A stretch of DNA of 64,000 nt, taken from assembly GCA_963726765.1 (NCBI GenBank), contig CAVSDH010000005.1:248001-312000 (forward strand), read 5' to 3'. The stretch comes from CAIWHR01 sp963726765 (lineage in GTDB: Bacteria > Pseudomonadota > Gammaproteobacteria > Burkholderiales > Casimicrobiaceae). Of the stretch, positions 52,011 through 61,106 are shown piece after piece. The notes beneath the pieces are model-generated. The model worked only from the letters and a program-made list of their open reading frames with translations. It ran no database searches and had not been told where the DNA came from. A program made the position numbers and the translations under genes. Each line of letters begins with the position of its first letter. Position 1 is the stretch's first letter.

Positions 52011-52886
52011 ATGCGGAACAAGCGCGTGAAGGCGAAGGACGTGCCCAAGGGCAAGCCGGAGAAAGGCAACGCCGCCAAGATCGCCGCGGGCGAGTCCAAA
52101 GCTGCGACCGTCGACAAGAAGCTGTCGAACAAGGACTACCAGCGCGAACTCAAGAAGCTCCACGTCGAGTTGGTGAAGCTCCAGCAATGGATCGTGCATA
52201 AGGGTCTCAAGGTCTGCATCGTCTTCGAAGGCCGCGACGGTGCCGGCAAAGGCGGCACGATCAAAGCCATCACCGAGCGCGTGAGTCCCCGGGTGTTTCG
52301 CGTGATCGCGCTACCCGCACCAACCGAGCGCGAGAAGACCCAGATGTATGGGCAGCGCTACCTGCCGCACCTGCCGGCGGCGGGCGAGGTCGTCATCTGG
52401 GACCGCAGCTGGTACAACCGCGCCGGCGTCGAACGCGTGATGGGGTTTTGCACTGAGGAGCATGCAAGAGGTTTCCTGCAGGTCATTCCGCTGTTCGAGC
52501 AGTTGATGATCAAGTCGGGGATCATCCTGCTCAAGTACTGGCTGGAAGTGAGCCCGGAGGAGCAGACGCGCCGGTTGAAGGGGCGCATTGGCGACGGCCG
52601 CAAGACTTGGAAGCTATCGCCGATGGACCTCAAGTCCTACGATCGCTGGGATGACTACACGAAGGCGCGCGACGAGATGTTCGCCGCCACCGATACCCCG
52701 TGGGCGCCGTGGTTCGTTGCGCGCTCGGAGGACAAGAACCGCGTGCGCCTCAATGTGATAAGCCATTTGCTGAAGCGGGTTCCCTACAAGGCAATCCCGG
52801 CACCAAAGGTCAAGCTCCCGGAGCGAAAGGTCGGCCGCTACAAGGCTGCCGACATTCCGTTCAAGTATGTGCCCGAGCGCTTTTGA
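52011..52886 (+). CDS. ppk2: Polyphosphate kinase 2
   Basis: Transfers phosphate between polyphosphate and nucleoside diphosphates in the cytoplasm. I chose ATG 52011 because a gagggag ribosome site ends six bases before it; ATG 52005 lies inside that site, and the open frame back to 51834 has no homology. The product has 291 residues. Walker A is GRDGAGKGG (74-82), and Walker B with the lid is VIWDRSWYNRAGVERVMGFC (around Asp131). The Lys-rich first 40 residues are variable in the family. The length fits a single-domain class I PPK2. Part of this gene is duplicated at 43.2 kb. Confidence 0.96.
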   Translation: MRNKRVKAKDVPKGKPEKGNAAKIAAGESKAATVDKKLSNKDYQRELKKLHVELVKLQQWIVHKGLKVCIVFEGRDGAGKGGTIKAITERVSPRVFRVIALPAPTEREKTQMYGQRYLPHLPAAGEVVIWDRSWYNRAGVERVMGFCTEEHARGFLQVIPLFEQLMIKSGIILLKYWLEVSPEEQTRRLKGRIGDGRKTWKLSPMDLKSYDRWDDYTKARDEMFAATDTPWAPWFVARSEDKNRVRLNVISHLLKRVPYKAIPAPKVKLPERKVGRYKAADIPFKYVPERF

Positions 52887-52967
52887 ACGACGCGTGGCCG
52901 CGTGGGTGAAGTTGGATCGCTTGCGGTTGCCGCTTCGGTTGGGCGCGGCGGCCATCGGAGGTAGGCA

Positions 52968-53639
52968 ATGACCGAACCGGATGGCGAGTCCAACGCTGCA
53001 CGCGCACCCGTCCTGAGCCCGGTCGATCGCGTTTCGGAGTTGCTCTTCGGGCTGTTCATGGCGCTTACCTTCGTCGGCGCAGTGTCCGTCGCAGAGGCAG
53101 GGGACGTGGAGATTCGCAGAATGCTGGTCGCTGCGCTCGGCTGCAACCTCGCGTGGGGACTGGCCGACGCGGTCATGTATCTCGTACGCACGATCACCGA
53201 TCGCGGCCGATCCCTCACACTCGCACGCTCCGTTCGTGCGACCGCGAGTGCAGAAGCCGGGCGCAAACTCATCGAGGACTCGCTTTCGCAGACCATTGCG
53301 GGCCTCGTGTCCCCGGTGGAAATAGAGGCAATCCGCGGGCGAATCGTAGCGCAGTCGAACGTGCCGTCGCGACCGAGGTTGCAGCGGGACGACCTGCTGG
53401 CGGCCTTCGCCGTGTTCCTGATTGTCACCGCCTCGACCTTTCCGGTCGTGCTGCCCTTCATGCTGATCGAGAACGTCGCCCTGGCCAAGAACCTGTCGCG
53501 GGTGATCGCGTTGGCGATGTTGTTCTTCGGCGGGCTCGCGCTCGGTCGTTTTGCAGGCTACGGCAGTTGGCGGGCGGGACTGCTGATGGCGGGGCTCGGC
53601 ACAGTGCTCGTAGCCGCAATCAGGGCGCTCGGCGGATGA
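52968..53639 (+). CDS. VIT1/CCC1-like membrane protein
   Basis: A 223-residue inner-membrane protein with about five hydrophobic segments. The opening VDRVSELLFGLFMALTFVGA and LGCNLAWGLADAVMYLVRTI resemble bacterial proteins related to the VIT1/CCC1 iron/manganese transporters. Acidic residues in the first helices would be metal ligands in true VIT proteins, but the pattern here is incomplete. Its stop overlaps the start of the next gene (ATGA), so they are coupled. Transport function is not certain. Confidence 0.7.
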   Translation: MTEPDGESNAARAPVLSPVDRVSELLFGLFMALTFVGAVSVAEAGDVEIRRMLVAALGCNLAWGLADAVMYLVRTITDRGRSLTLARSVRATASAEAGRKLIEDSLSQTIAGLVSPVEIEAIRGRIVAQSNVPSRPRLQRDDLLAAFAVFLIVTASTFPVVLPFMLIENVALAKNLSRVIALAMLFFGGLALGRFAGYGSWRAGLLMAGLGTVLVAAIRALGG

Positions 53640-54286
53640 AACCCGCATTGCGCACCTTCGCCGCAATTACGGCTGTCGTGGCCACGACAGCGCTCGCCGC
53701 CGAAGACGAAAGCGCCGGTACCGCCGCTGCCGCGTCCAGAGATTTGTCGTGGAATTTTGCGCTCACCGCCTATCCCACGGTCGTTCGCGGCGGCGAAGAC
53801 TATACGTCGGCGATTGCGACCGCCGATCGGGGTCAGCTGCATTTCGAGGCACGATACAACTACGAGTCGGTCGGCGCCCGCTCGGCCTTCATGGGCTGGA
53901 ATTTTTCCGGCGGCGAGACAATCAAGTGGGAGTTGACGCCGCTGTTGGGTGGCGCATGGGGAACGACACAGGCATTCGTGCCGGGACTCGAAGCAACGAT
54001 AACCTGGGAAAAGTTCGACTTCTACGTCGAGGCCGAGTACGTGCTCGATAGTAGAGAACATGCCAATAGTTATGCCTATGCGTGGAGCGAATTGGGCTTT
54101 CGTATGGTTGACTGGCTACGTATCGGAATAGCCGGCCAGCGCACTCGAATCTACGGTGGCGCCCGCGAGTTCCAGCGCGGGCCGTTTGCGCAATTGACTT
54201 GGGGCCCGGTTACGGTCGGCGGCTACTGGTTCAACCCAGGGTCGAACGAGCAGATCTTCGTCGGCATGCTCGGCGCGACCTTTTGA
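53636..54286 (+). CDS. Exported, probably outer-membrane, protein of unknown function
   Basis: A 216-residue protein starting at ATG 53636, overlapping the previous stop. A signal peptide (LRTFAAITAVVATTALAA) precedes a chain rich in alternating aromatic and hydrophobic strands (WNFALTAYPTVVRGG, GQLHFEARYNYESVG, WGPVTVGGYWFNPG) and ending in Phe, as outer-membrane barrels do. I do not recognise a named family. Coupling to the VIT-like gene suggests a shared role in envelope transport. Confidence 0.75.
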   Translation: MKPALRTFAAITAVVATTALAAEDESAGTAAAASRDLSWNFALTAYPTVVRGGEDYTSAIATADRGQLHFEARYNYESVGARSAFMGWNFSGGETIKWELTPLLGGAWGTTQAFVPGLEATITWEKFDFYVEAEYVLDSREHANSYAYAWSELGFRMVDWLRIGIAGQRTRIYGGAREFQRGPFAQLTWGPVTVGGYWFNPGSNEQIFVGMLGATF

Positions 54287-54367
54287 TTATGGCCACGAAG
54301 AAGCGTCCGTCGGTCGCGACGAAACATCTCCTTCGCCCAATTCGCTGAATTAGCGGGAGCCAATCGC

Positions 54368-56062
54368 ATGACGCAAACACCGATCACGAACCACGCCGGC
54401 GAGGCGGTTGCTCCCTCGCTACGCTTCGACATCGTCGCCGGACTAACGGCGGCCGCGGTCGTGTTGCCGAAGGCCATGGCCTACGCGACGGTCGCTGGGC
54501 TGCCCGTTGCAGTAGGTCTCTATACCGCCTTCATCCCGATGGCGATCTATGCACTGCTCGGCTCGTCGCGTGTTCTCAGCGTCAGTTCCACAGCAACGCT
54601 GGGGATACTGACCGCCACACAACTCGGACTGGTCGTGCCGGACGGCGACGCCGCGAAGCTTGTCGTAGCAACCGCCACGTTGGCCGCGCTGGTCGGTGCG
54701 ATGCTTCTAGTAGCAAGGCTCCTCAAGCTGGGGTTCGTGGCGAATTTCATTTCGGCACCGGTGCTGACCGGCTTCAAGGCAGGAATCGGTCTCGTGATCG
54801 TGCTGGACCAGGCGCCCAAGCTCCTTGGGGTCCACATAACGAAACATGGCTTCTTTGCCGATCTGCTTAGCCTCGGGCAACAGGTTCCGGAAACCTCGTT
54901 GATCACGCTGGCGGCGGCCGTGGCGACGTTCGTAGTGTTGATCGCGATGGAACGCCTGTGGCCGCATTCACCGGCGCCGCTGGTGGTCGTCGGCGGCAGC
55001 ATTGCCGCATCCTGGTTCTTCGGTCTTCATGCCGCCGGCGTAGCGACGGTCGGCCTGATTCCGCAGGGTTTCCCGTCGCTCACGTTGCCGGAAATGGCGC
55101 TCGTCGCGCAGTTGGCACCCGGAGCGCTCGGAATTGCGCTGATGAGCTTCACCGAAACGATCGCGGCGGGACGCGCCTTTTCCCGCCCCGGCGAACCTCC
55201 GATCGACGCGAACCGCGAGCTTGTCGCCACTGGAGCGGCTAATCTCGGCGGCGCGCTGTTCGGCGCCATGCCCGCCGGCGGTGGCACGTCGCAGACGGCG
55301 GTAGTGCGCGCCGTGGGCGGTCGCTCGCAGAAGGCGTCGCTCGTCACGGCCGGCGCTGCGTTGGCGACAATGCTGCTGCTGGCGCCGGTGCTGGGCCTGT
55401 TGCCGTACGCGACGCTCGCCGCCGTCGTCATTTTCTACTCCATCGGGCTGATCCAGCCGGCGGAGTTCCGCGCCATCCGCGGCGTGCGCTCGATGGAGTT
55501 TCGCTGGGCGATTGTCGCGTGCGTCGGCGTGTTGGTGTTCGGCACGCTGAAGGGCATCGTCGTGGCGATCATCGTGTCGATGATCGGATTGGCCGCGCAG
55601 ACCGCCCATCCACGCGTGTCCGTCATTGGCCGCAAACGGGGCGCCGACGTGTTGCGACCGCTGTCGCCCGAGCATCCTGACGATGAGACGTTTGAGGGTC
55701 TGTTGATCGTGCGACCCGAAGGACGGCTTTACTTCGTCAATGCGCAGAACGTGACACAGCAGGTAGATGCGCTGATCGAGCAACACAAGCCGCGGGTGCT
55801 TGCGGTGGACATGAGCCGGGTGCCCGACATCGAATATTCTGCGTTGCAGGCGCTGATGGAGGGCGAAAAGCGTGCGACCGAACGCGGCGTCATTGTATGG
55901 CTGGTGGGGCTTAACCCCGGCGTCCTCGAAGTCGTTCGCCACACCGGGCTGGAGCAGCGATTGGGTCGCGATCGCATGCTGTTCAACGCGCGGGCGGCAA
56001 TCGAGCGCTATCAGGCGCTGCAGACCACGGGCGGCATCGGGCCATCCGCGTTGACCGGCTGA
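54368..56062 (+). CDS. SulP/SLC26-family anion transporter with STAS domain
   Basis: A 564-residue transporter. The ATG 54368 start has a gggag site upstream. The membrane domain begins LRFDIVAGLTAAAVVLPKAM and contains the family signature (GAANLGGALFGAMPAGGGTS). A cytoplasmic STAS domain occupies about residues 435-550 (EGRLYFVNAQNVTQQVDALI, VLAVDMSRVPDIEYSALQAL). Substrates of the family include sulfate, bicarbonate and dicarboxylates. The sulfatase encoded 18 kb away makes sulfate an attractive guess, but sequence does not decide. Confidence 0.93.
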   Translation: MTQTPITNHAGEAVAPSLRFDIVAGLTAAAVVLPKAMAYATVAGLPVAVGLYTAFIPMAIYALLGSSRVLSVSSTATLGILTATQLGLVVPDGDAAKLVVATATLAALVGAMLLVARLLKLGFVANFISAPVLTGFKAGIGLVIVLDQAPKLLGVHITKHGFFADLLSLGQQVPETSLITLAAAVATFVVLIAMERLWPHSPAPLVVVGGSIAASWFFGLHAAGVATVGLIPQGFPSLTLPEMALVAQLAPGALGIALMSFTETIAAGRAFSRPGEPPIDANRELVATGAANLGGALFGAMPAGGGTSQTAVVRAVGGRSQKASLVTAGAALATMLLLAPVLGLLPYATLAAVVIFYSIGLIQPAEFRAIRGVRSMEFRWAIVACVGVLVFGTLKGIVVAIIVSMIGLAAQTAHPRVSVIGRKRGADVLRPLSPEHPDDETFEGLLIVRPEGRLYFVNAQNVTQQVDALIEQHKPRVLAVDMSRVPDIEYSALQALMEGEKRATERGVIVWLVGLNPGVLEVVRHTGLEQRLGRDRMLFNARAAIERYQALQTTGGIGPSALTG

Positions 56063-56099
56063 TCGTCGACTCGCTGCGCGCTGCCGAATTGAAACAACT

Positions 56100-57482
56100 A
56101 TGAAAGCCATCCGAAAACAGCCGGCAGAGTCGCGGCCTTCTCTGGCTCAGCTCCGCGCCATGGGCAAGAGTCTGCGAGATAGGTGTCCGCGAAGCTCACA
56201 TGCGGTATGGAAAGCTCCCAGCAACCGTCTAGATCCGTTGCGGTTGCTGGAGCAGTCGGACAAGGGGCGCATTGCCAGCCTGATTCCCATCCGCCACGGG
56301 CGCATGGTGCGGACACCTTTCACCTTTTACCGGGGTGCGGCACTCAACATGGCGGCCGACCTGGCTGGCACGCCGGCAATGGGCCTGCGCGTGCAGGCGT
56401 GCGGCGACTGCCACTTGTACAACTTTGGCGCCTATGCCACGCCCGAGCGAAGGATCGTTTTCGACATCAACGATCTGGATGAGACGCTCCCCGCGCCTTG
56501 GGAGTGGGATATCAAGCGCCTCGCCGCAAGCTTCGTTCTGGCGTCCCGTGCGAATGGTCTCAGTCGAGGCGATGCCAATGATGCCGCGCTGTCATGCGTC
56601 CGGTCGTATCGCCGACGCATGGCCGAATATTGCGACATGACAATTCTGGAAGTTTGGTATGCCAGTATCGACATCGAAAAGATGATCTCCGGAATCGAAG
56701 ACGCGGAGACCCGCCGGCGGGGTCTTAGACGGCTTGCTGCCAGCCGCGCGAGCAGCATGTCGGAACACCACTTTCCAAAAGTCGTCATCCGCGCCGGCCA
56801 GTTGCCGACCATCCAAGACAATCCGCCTCTGATCCAACACCCGCGCGCTCGAGGTGAAGACGCAATCGACGTTCTCGTCCGGGAGTCCTTTGCCGACTAC
56901 CGGAAATCATTGTCGGAGGACCGACGTGCGCTTTTCGACCGTTTTGATCTTGCGGATGCCGCGCTCAAGGTGGTCGGGGTGGGCAGCGTTGGAACCTGGT
57001 GCAGCGCGGTGCTCATGACGGCCGGCGGAAGGGATCACTTATTTCTCCAGATGAAAGAGGCGGGCCCCTCGGTGCTGGAGAAGTATGTCGGTAAGAGCAT
57101 CTTCCCGAACCATGGGCAGCGGGTCGTGAACGGGTGCCGCCTGATGCAATCTGCGAGCGACATCTTCCTTGGCTGGCTGAAGACCAGACACGGACGGCAT
57201 TTCTACGTCCGCCAACTCAGGGACGTGAAGATCGGAGCCCCAGTTGGGCAGTTTGGATCGGGCAAGATGGTCGAGTACGCTGATCTTTGCGGCTGGACGC
57301 TGGCGCGAGCGCATGCGCGCACCGGCGCGTCGGCACAGATTAGCGGATACCTTGGCAACAGCGACGCCTTCGATAAAGCCGTCGCGGCCTTTGCTGAGGC
57401 TTACGCCGATCAAAGCGAACGCGATCACGCCATCTTCAAGAAGGCTGTGCGCTCAGGGCGCGTGAAAGCCGATATGGAGTGA
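56100..57482 (+). CDS. DUF2252 protein
   Basis: A 460-residue cytoplasmic protein. DUF2252 landmarks are RHGRMVRTPFTFYRGAALNM, the kinase-like loop ACGDCHLYNFGAYATPERRI with FDINDLDET, and the C-terminal FYVRQLRDVKIG and LCGWTLARAHARTG. The fold is related to aminoglycoside phosphotransferases and similar kinases. A catalytic-looking GDCHxxNFG and DxND are present, but no substrate is known. The start ATG 56100 has a weak ribosome site; an ATG at 56160 is an alternative. It lies just after the SulP gene. Confidence 0.92.
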   Translation: MKAIRKQPAESRPSLAQLRAMGKSLRDRCPRSSHAVWKAPSNRLDPLRLLEQSDKGRIASLIPIRHGRMVRTPFTFYRGAALNMAADLAGTPAMGLRVQACGDCHLYNFGAYATPERRIVFDINDLDETLPAPWEWDIKRLAASFVLASRANGLSRGDANDAALSCVRSYRRRMAEYCDMTILEVWYASIDIEKMISGIEDAETRRRGLRRLAASRASSMSEHHFPKVVIRAGQLPTIQDNPPLIQHPRARGEDAIDVLVRESFADYRKSLSEDRRALFDRFDLADAALKVVGVGSVGTWCSAVLMTAGGRDHLFLQMKEAGPSVLEKYVGKSIFPNHGQRVVNGCRLMQSASDIFLGWLKTRHGRHFYVRQLRDVKIGAPVGQFGSGKMVEYADLCGWTLARAHARTGASAQISGYLGNSDAFDKAVAAFAEAYADQSERDHAIFKKAVRSGRVKADME

Positions 57483-57535
57483 GTAGATCGAAGTTGCCTG
57501 CAGGAGTCGCATTGAGGCGGCGACTCGATGGCGCG

Positions 57536-58228
57536 TCATCCGCCCATGGCCAGAGCGGAGCAAAAGCCTACGACTGTCCATGTGCCGGCACTCTCGGAGC
57601 GCTCATGGGCAAACGGGATCAGGGAATTGGCCAGCATCGCCAGAATGCCGCCCGAAGCCAAAGCGGCCGAGCGCGCGCCATTGGCGCCGCCAAAGGTCGT
57701 CGCCGCGAAATGGCCGAACGCGGCAGCAGCACCGCAGGCGAGCATGACCCACAGCCACATGCCGGCGACGCGGCGCCAATTCCAGCCGCTTTCCGCGAGG
57801 CCGGCGGAGGGAGCCAGTGCTTGGGGAATATTTGAGACGAAGACCGCCGCGAGAAATGCGAGGCTTATCTCGGTCCCCCTGGCCATCTGCACGCCGAAGA
57901 TGATGGACTCCGGCACACCATCGACTATCGCCCCGACCACAATCCCGAGCGGACCGCCGCCGCCTTCGGCGCCGAACTTGCGGTCCACGTAGCGCTCGCC
58001 GAGAATGAAAGTGCCCGCGCCGAGCATGGTCCACACCGCGACCTGCCACATCTCCAGCAGCTTTGCGTTCGGCAGCAGATCTGCGGCGACGGCGGCAATC
58101 AGCGCGCCAGCACCGAATCCCGCGAGATTGCCGACCGTGCGCTTGGGCACCTCGACCATGAACACCGCGAGGCCACTAAGGACCAGCGACAGCTGTGCGA
58201 GCGCACCAAGGGCGAAGGACGCAAACAT
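57536..58228 (-). CDS. ZIP-family metal transporter
   Basis: A 230-residue inner-membrane protein with seven to eight hydrophobic segments. Metal-binding residues are visible in the helix IVVGAIVDGVPESIIFGVQM and in the next, VFVSNIPQALAPSAGL, which correspond to the two ZIP core helices, though the usual His in the first is replaced by Asp (VDGVPES). It takes up divalent cations such as zinc or iron. It is convergent with the DUF2252 gene. Family call is good; the metal is unknown. Confidence 0.85.
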   Translation of the reverse strand: MFASFALGALAQLSLVLSGLAVFMVEVPKRTVGNLAGFGAGALIAAVAADLLPNAKLLEMWQVAVWTMLGAGTFILGERYVDRKFGAEGGGGPLGIVVGAIVDGVPESIIFGVQMARGTEISLAFLAAVFVSNIPQALAPSAGLAESGWNWRRVAGMWLWVMLACGAAAAFGHFAATTFGGANGARSAALASGGILAMLANSLIPFAHERSESAGTWTVVGFCSALAMGG

Positions 58229-58802
58229 GGGTTTCGGGCGATCAGGCGCTCAAGGCGAAAGTGCCTCGTCGAGCGATCTTCTTCGCATGCCGAATGGGAA
58301 TCGGCAATTGTCCTCGTAGATTTGCCGATTGTCGACGTCTGCGCAGCCCGGGGCCTTCGCGCATCTATTTCGATGCGACTAGACGGGCAGCTACTAGAAT
58401 CTAATTGAAAATTCGCGTCCGGTAGATGACGGCTTCTGCAGAATTCAAGGTCCTTTTCCGAGCACAGTAACTGTCAACTTAGGGTCGACTCCCGTAGTTG
58501 GCGAAGGGCAGCTTTCGAGCCGCGAATCCTGAAGGGCGACAGTCTCTCGTCGGCCACAAGCAGCCGGTGGGGTATGCCTTACCAAAGCGGACGTTGAGCG
58601 GTGGTGTATTGGATCGCCTTCGGATCTGTCGAATACGGCGTGACAATGCGCGCCCTTGGCGACGCCGTACTTCAGCCACTTGACCTGAAGAGCGCCAGTT
58701 GAGATGTGAGCGTACCGTCGTGTTGAACCACAAAATGCTGTGAAATCGGTCGCGGCCGGATAACACATAGGTTGCCAGCCCGCCCCCCCCGTAGACCGCA
58801 AC
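58229..58802. other. Gene-free stretch before the insertion sequence
   Basis: These 574 bp lie upstream of the ZIP gene and left of the IS. The frames seen have no ribosome site and no recognisable family. The right part, near 58780, has a C-rich run directly before the IS end. Confidence 0.5.
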
Positions 58803-58839
58803 GTAAGCTTCCCCGTCAAGTAGACAGTTCTAAACTGGA
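58803..58839. repeat. IS left terminal inverted repeat
   Basis: A 37-bp end that pairs with 59973-60008, with one length difference and about nine mismatches concentrated in two short patches. The transposase stop codon lies inside it. Confidence 0.85.
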
Positions 58840-59636
58840 GTTGCCGCGGCCAGTAGTTGCTCGCGGTACAGCGCCGGCGGCAGGCTTCCCAGCGCGTCGT
58901 GTGGTCGAATTTCGTTGTAGCGGTCGATCCATGCGGTGGTGATGTCGCGGACTTCGTCCAGCGAATCGAACAGGTACGCGCTGAGTACTTCCTCGCGGTA
59001 GGTGCGGTTGAAGCGCTCGATGTACGCGTTCTGATCGGGCTTCCCTGGCTGGATGAAACGCAGCTCGATGTCCTGTTCCTTGCACCAGTCGGTGAACGTC
59101 TGGCTCGTCAGCTCGGGGCCGTTGTCGCAGCGAATCGCGCTTGGCCGGCCGTGCAGGTCAACCATCTGGGTCAGGAAAGTGGTGACGCGGGTGGCCGGGA
59201 TGCTGACGGCCACGTCGATGCCCAAGGCACCGCGGTTGGCCTCGTCGATCACATTCAACGTCCGGAACACGCGACCGCTATAAAGGGTGTCACGCATGAA
59301 GTCGATGGCCCAGACGGCATTCATCCGCGGCTCCACCAGCAGCGGCTGGCGCACGCGTTGCGGGACACGGCGCTTGGTACGACGCGGGAGATTGAGCCGC
59401 AGCTGGCAGTACACCCGCCAGATCCGCTTGTGATTCCAGCCATAGCCCTGTGCCCGTAGCCGGTCCCGACATTTCCAGAAGCCCCAGCGCTGCTCTTCGA
59501 CCACGATCGCCTGCAGCGCCGTGATCACCTCGGCATCGCGCACGGCTTGATCCATCCCCGGCCTGTAATACGCCGCCCGCGACAGCCGGGCTGCTTGGCA
59601 AGCGCGAATGATCGGCAATCCGTGGTCTTCGCTCAT
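58830..59636 (-). CDS. IS3-family transposase OrfB (DDE catalytic subunit)
   Basis: A 268-residue rve-type integrase core. The DDE residues are seen in VWAIDFMRD, RCDNGPELTS and NAYIERFNRTYREEVL. The N-terminal HTH-like part is PIIRACQAARLSRAAYYRPG, followed by WGFWKCRDRLRAQGYGWNHK. In this family it is normally made as an OrfAB fusion by programmed -1 frameshifting; the orfB frame is open upstream to overlap the end of orfA (SAKREAIRIMSEDHG). It ends inside the left inverted repeat. Confidence 0.95.
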   Translation of the reverse strand: MSEDHGLPIIRACQAARLSRAAYYRPGMDQAVRDAEVITALQAIVVEEQRWGFWKCRDRLRAQGYGWNHKRIWRVYCQLRLNLPRRTKRRVPQRVRQPLLVEPRMNAVWAIDFMRDTLYSGRVFRTLNVIDEANRGALGIDVAVSIPATRVTTFLTQMVDLHGRPSAIRCDNGPELTSQTFTDWCKEQDIELRFIQPGKPDQNAYIERFNRTYREEVLSAYLFDSLDEVRDITTAWIDRYNEIRPHDALGSLPPALYREQLLAAATPV

Positions 59637-59668
59637 GATCCGGATCGCCTCGCGCTTGGCTGACGGCG

Positions 59669-59936
59669 TTAGAGTTTTCGGCTCAGGACATCCTTGATCG
59701 CCGTGTTCTCGAGCGCCAGGTCCGCGTACATCCGCTTCAGCTTCGCGTTCTCGGCCTCGAGTTCACGCAGTCGCTTGAGCTCGGAAACCGCCAGCCCCTG
59801 CGTACTTCGATTTCCAGTGGTAGTACGTCGCCGCGCTGATCCCGTGCTTGCGAGTGATCTGCGCCACCGTCACCCCGGCTTCCCCTTCCTTGAGAATCGC
59901 CACGATCTGCGATTCGGTGAACCGTGACTTCTTCAT
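59669..59936 (-). pseudogene. IS3-family transposase OrfA, frameshifted
   Basis: ATG 59936 starts MKKSRFTESQIVAILKEGEA, the usual HTH_Tnp_1 helix-turn-helix of IS407-group elements. After WKSKYAG, near 59800, one extra base moves the frame. The leucine-zipper part (SELKRLRELEAENAKLKRMY, KDVLSRKL) continues in the next frame to TAA at 59669-59671. One base removed gives the normal length of about 88 residues. The element is therefore probably inactive, unless the base is an error. Confidence 0.85.
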
Positions 59937-59972
59937 CGGACTTCCCTCCAGCACAAAATCCTGCCAGAAAAG

Positions 59973-60008
59973 TCCAGTTCTTGCTGTCTACCGGGAGGGG
60001 AAGCTTAC
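59973..60008. repeat. IS right terminal inverted repeat
   Basis: A 36-bp end matching 58803-58839 in inverted orientation. It lies 36 bp upstream of the orfA start and probably carries part of its promoter. Confidence 0.85.
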
Positions 60009-60380
60009 GGGGCTTTGCGCGCGAAGTAGCTTGCGGCTACCATGGAAATTCTTGATTCTACCCAGCGGCCGCAATACACGCTCATCGCTCGCGCAAAGGC
60101 ACCTATGACGCTCGAGAATCGCGTCGACCCGTGGGGTCGGCTGTACGTCAGCCGTCGCGGCGCGTGCCAACTGCGGCATTCTCTGCGATGTCAACAACGT
60201 CTACGTGAGCGCCTGGAATCACGGTTGCTCGCGGCGATGGCTGCGACGGCGTTCTCGCTGTTCCACGACCTCGATGCGACGGTCATGGTGCTCGTGTGGA
60301 ACTTCGGCGTAGCCGCCGTCATCGTTGGTGCCGGCTATCTGTTCGGCCGCCATGCTTCCGCGCTTACCTGAGGCATACCC
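60009..60380 (+). other. Stretch with only a doubtful short frame
   Basis: These 372 bp separate the IS from the dehalogenase gene. A frame at 60042-60371 ends with a hydrophobic helix (VMVLVWNFGVAAVIVGAGYL), which could be the worn 3' end of a membrane protein cut by the IS. The first half has no coding character. I do not annotate a gene. Confidence 0.4.
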
Positions 60381-61070
60381 ATGGCCCATCCTCGGCTGAC
60401 GGAAATCAAGGCGTGTGTCTTCGACGCCTACGGCACGCTGTTCGACTTCGCGGCGGCGGCGCGGCGGTGCGAGGACGGGCTAGGCGAGCACGCTTCAGCG
60501 TTGACCGCATTGTGGCGCGACAAGCAACTGCAGTACACCTGGTTGCGCGCGGCACAGGGCAAGCATGCGAACTTCTGGCAGGTCACCGGGGACGCGCTCG
60601 ACTATGCACTTGAGACGCTGCGCATTGGGCGTCCGGAGCTGCGGGCCCGCTTGATGGAGGTTTACTTGACGCTAGACGTTTTCCCGGAAGTGCGCGAAGT
60701 GCTGACGACGCTGAAAGCCGCGGGCCTGCGGCTTGCCATCCTCTCGAACGGCACGCCCCGCATGCTGGCGGCCGCCGTCGACGGAGCCGGTCTCGCCGGC
60801 CTGTTCGACGCGGTGCTCTCGGTGGAGGAAGTCGGCGTCTACAAGCCGCATCCGAAGGTGTATCAACTGGCCCTCGACCGGCTCGCGCTGCCGGCGCGGA
60901 CGATTTCGTTCCAGTCTTCGAATGCCTGGGATGCCTACGCGGCCTCGTCGTTCGGCATGCGCGTCACTTGGTGCAATCGCTATCAGCAGCGCCCGGAACG
61001 CCTGCCCGGTGCCCCCGATTGCGAAATCCGGACGCTGACCGAACTGCCCGCGCTGTTGGGCGTGTTGTGA
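60381..61070 (+). CDS. Haloacid dehalogenase, type II
   Basis: A 229-residue HAD-superfamily hydrolase. The nucleophile is Asp15 in ACVFDAYGTLFDF, motif II is LAILSNGTPRML, and the late acidic/Asn motif is FQSSNAWDAYAA, whose SSNxWD pattern distinguishes L-2-haloacid dehalogenases from phosphatases. Such enzymes release halide from 2-haloalkanoic acids with inversion. ATG 60381 is a clear start. It stands alone beside the IS, a common setting for catabolic genes that have moved. Confidence 0.93.
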   Translation: MAHPRLTEIKACVFDAYGTLFDFAAAARRCEDGLGEHASALTALWRDKQLQYTWLRAAQGKHANFWQVTGDALDYALETLRIGRPELRARLMEVYLTLDVFPEVREVLTTLKAAGLRLAILSNGTPRMLAAAVDGAGLAGLFDAVLSVEEVGVYKPHPKVYQLALDRLALPARTISFQSSNAWDAYAASSFGMRVTWCNRYQQRPERLPGAPDCEIRTLTELPALLGVL

Positions 61071-61106
61071 TGTGCCTGCTGCTGCCTACGTTGGAAGGGG
61101 GGCGCG

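Larger units (their letters stand above)
58803..60008 (-). mobile_element. IS3-family insertion sequence (IS407-like group)
   Basis: A 1,206-bp element. Imperfect terminal inverted repeats lie at 58803-58839 and 59973-60008. Both start GTAAGCTTCCCC from the outer end, share GTAGACAG in the middle and finish AACTGGA. Between them are orfA and orfB of an IS3 transposase on the minus strand. No clear short target duplication is seen at the ends, so a later rearrangement, or slightly misplaced ends, is possible. orfA carries a frameshift. Confidence 0.9.

Noticed and set aside
58445..58819. 124-residue minus-strand frame left of the insertion sequence
   Set aside because: It starts inside the IS end and reads through non-coding flank. 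Coding character is poor.
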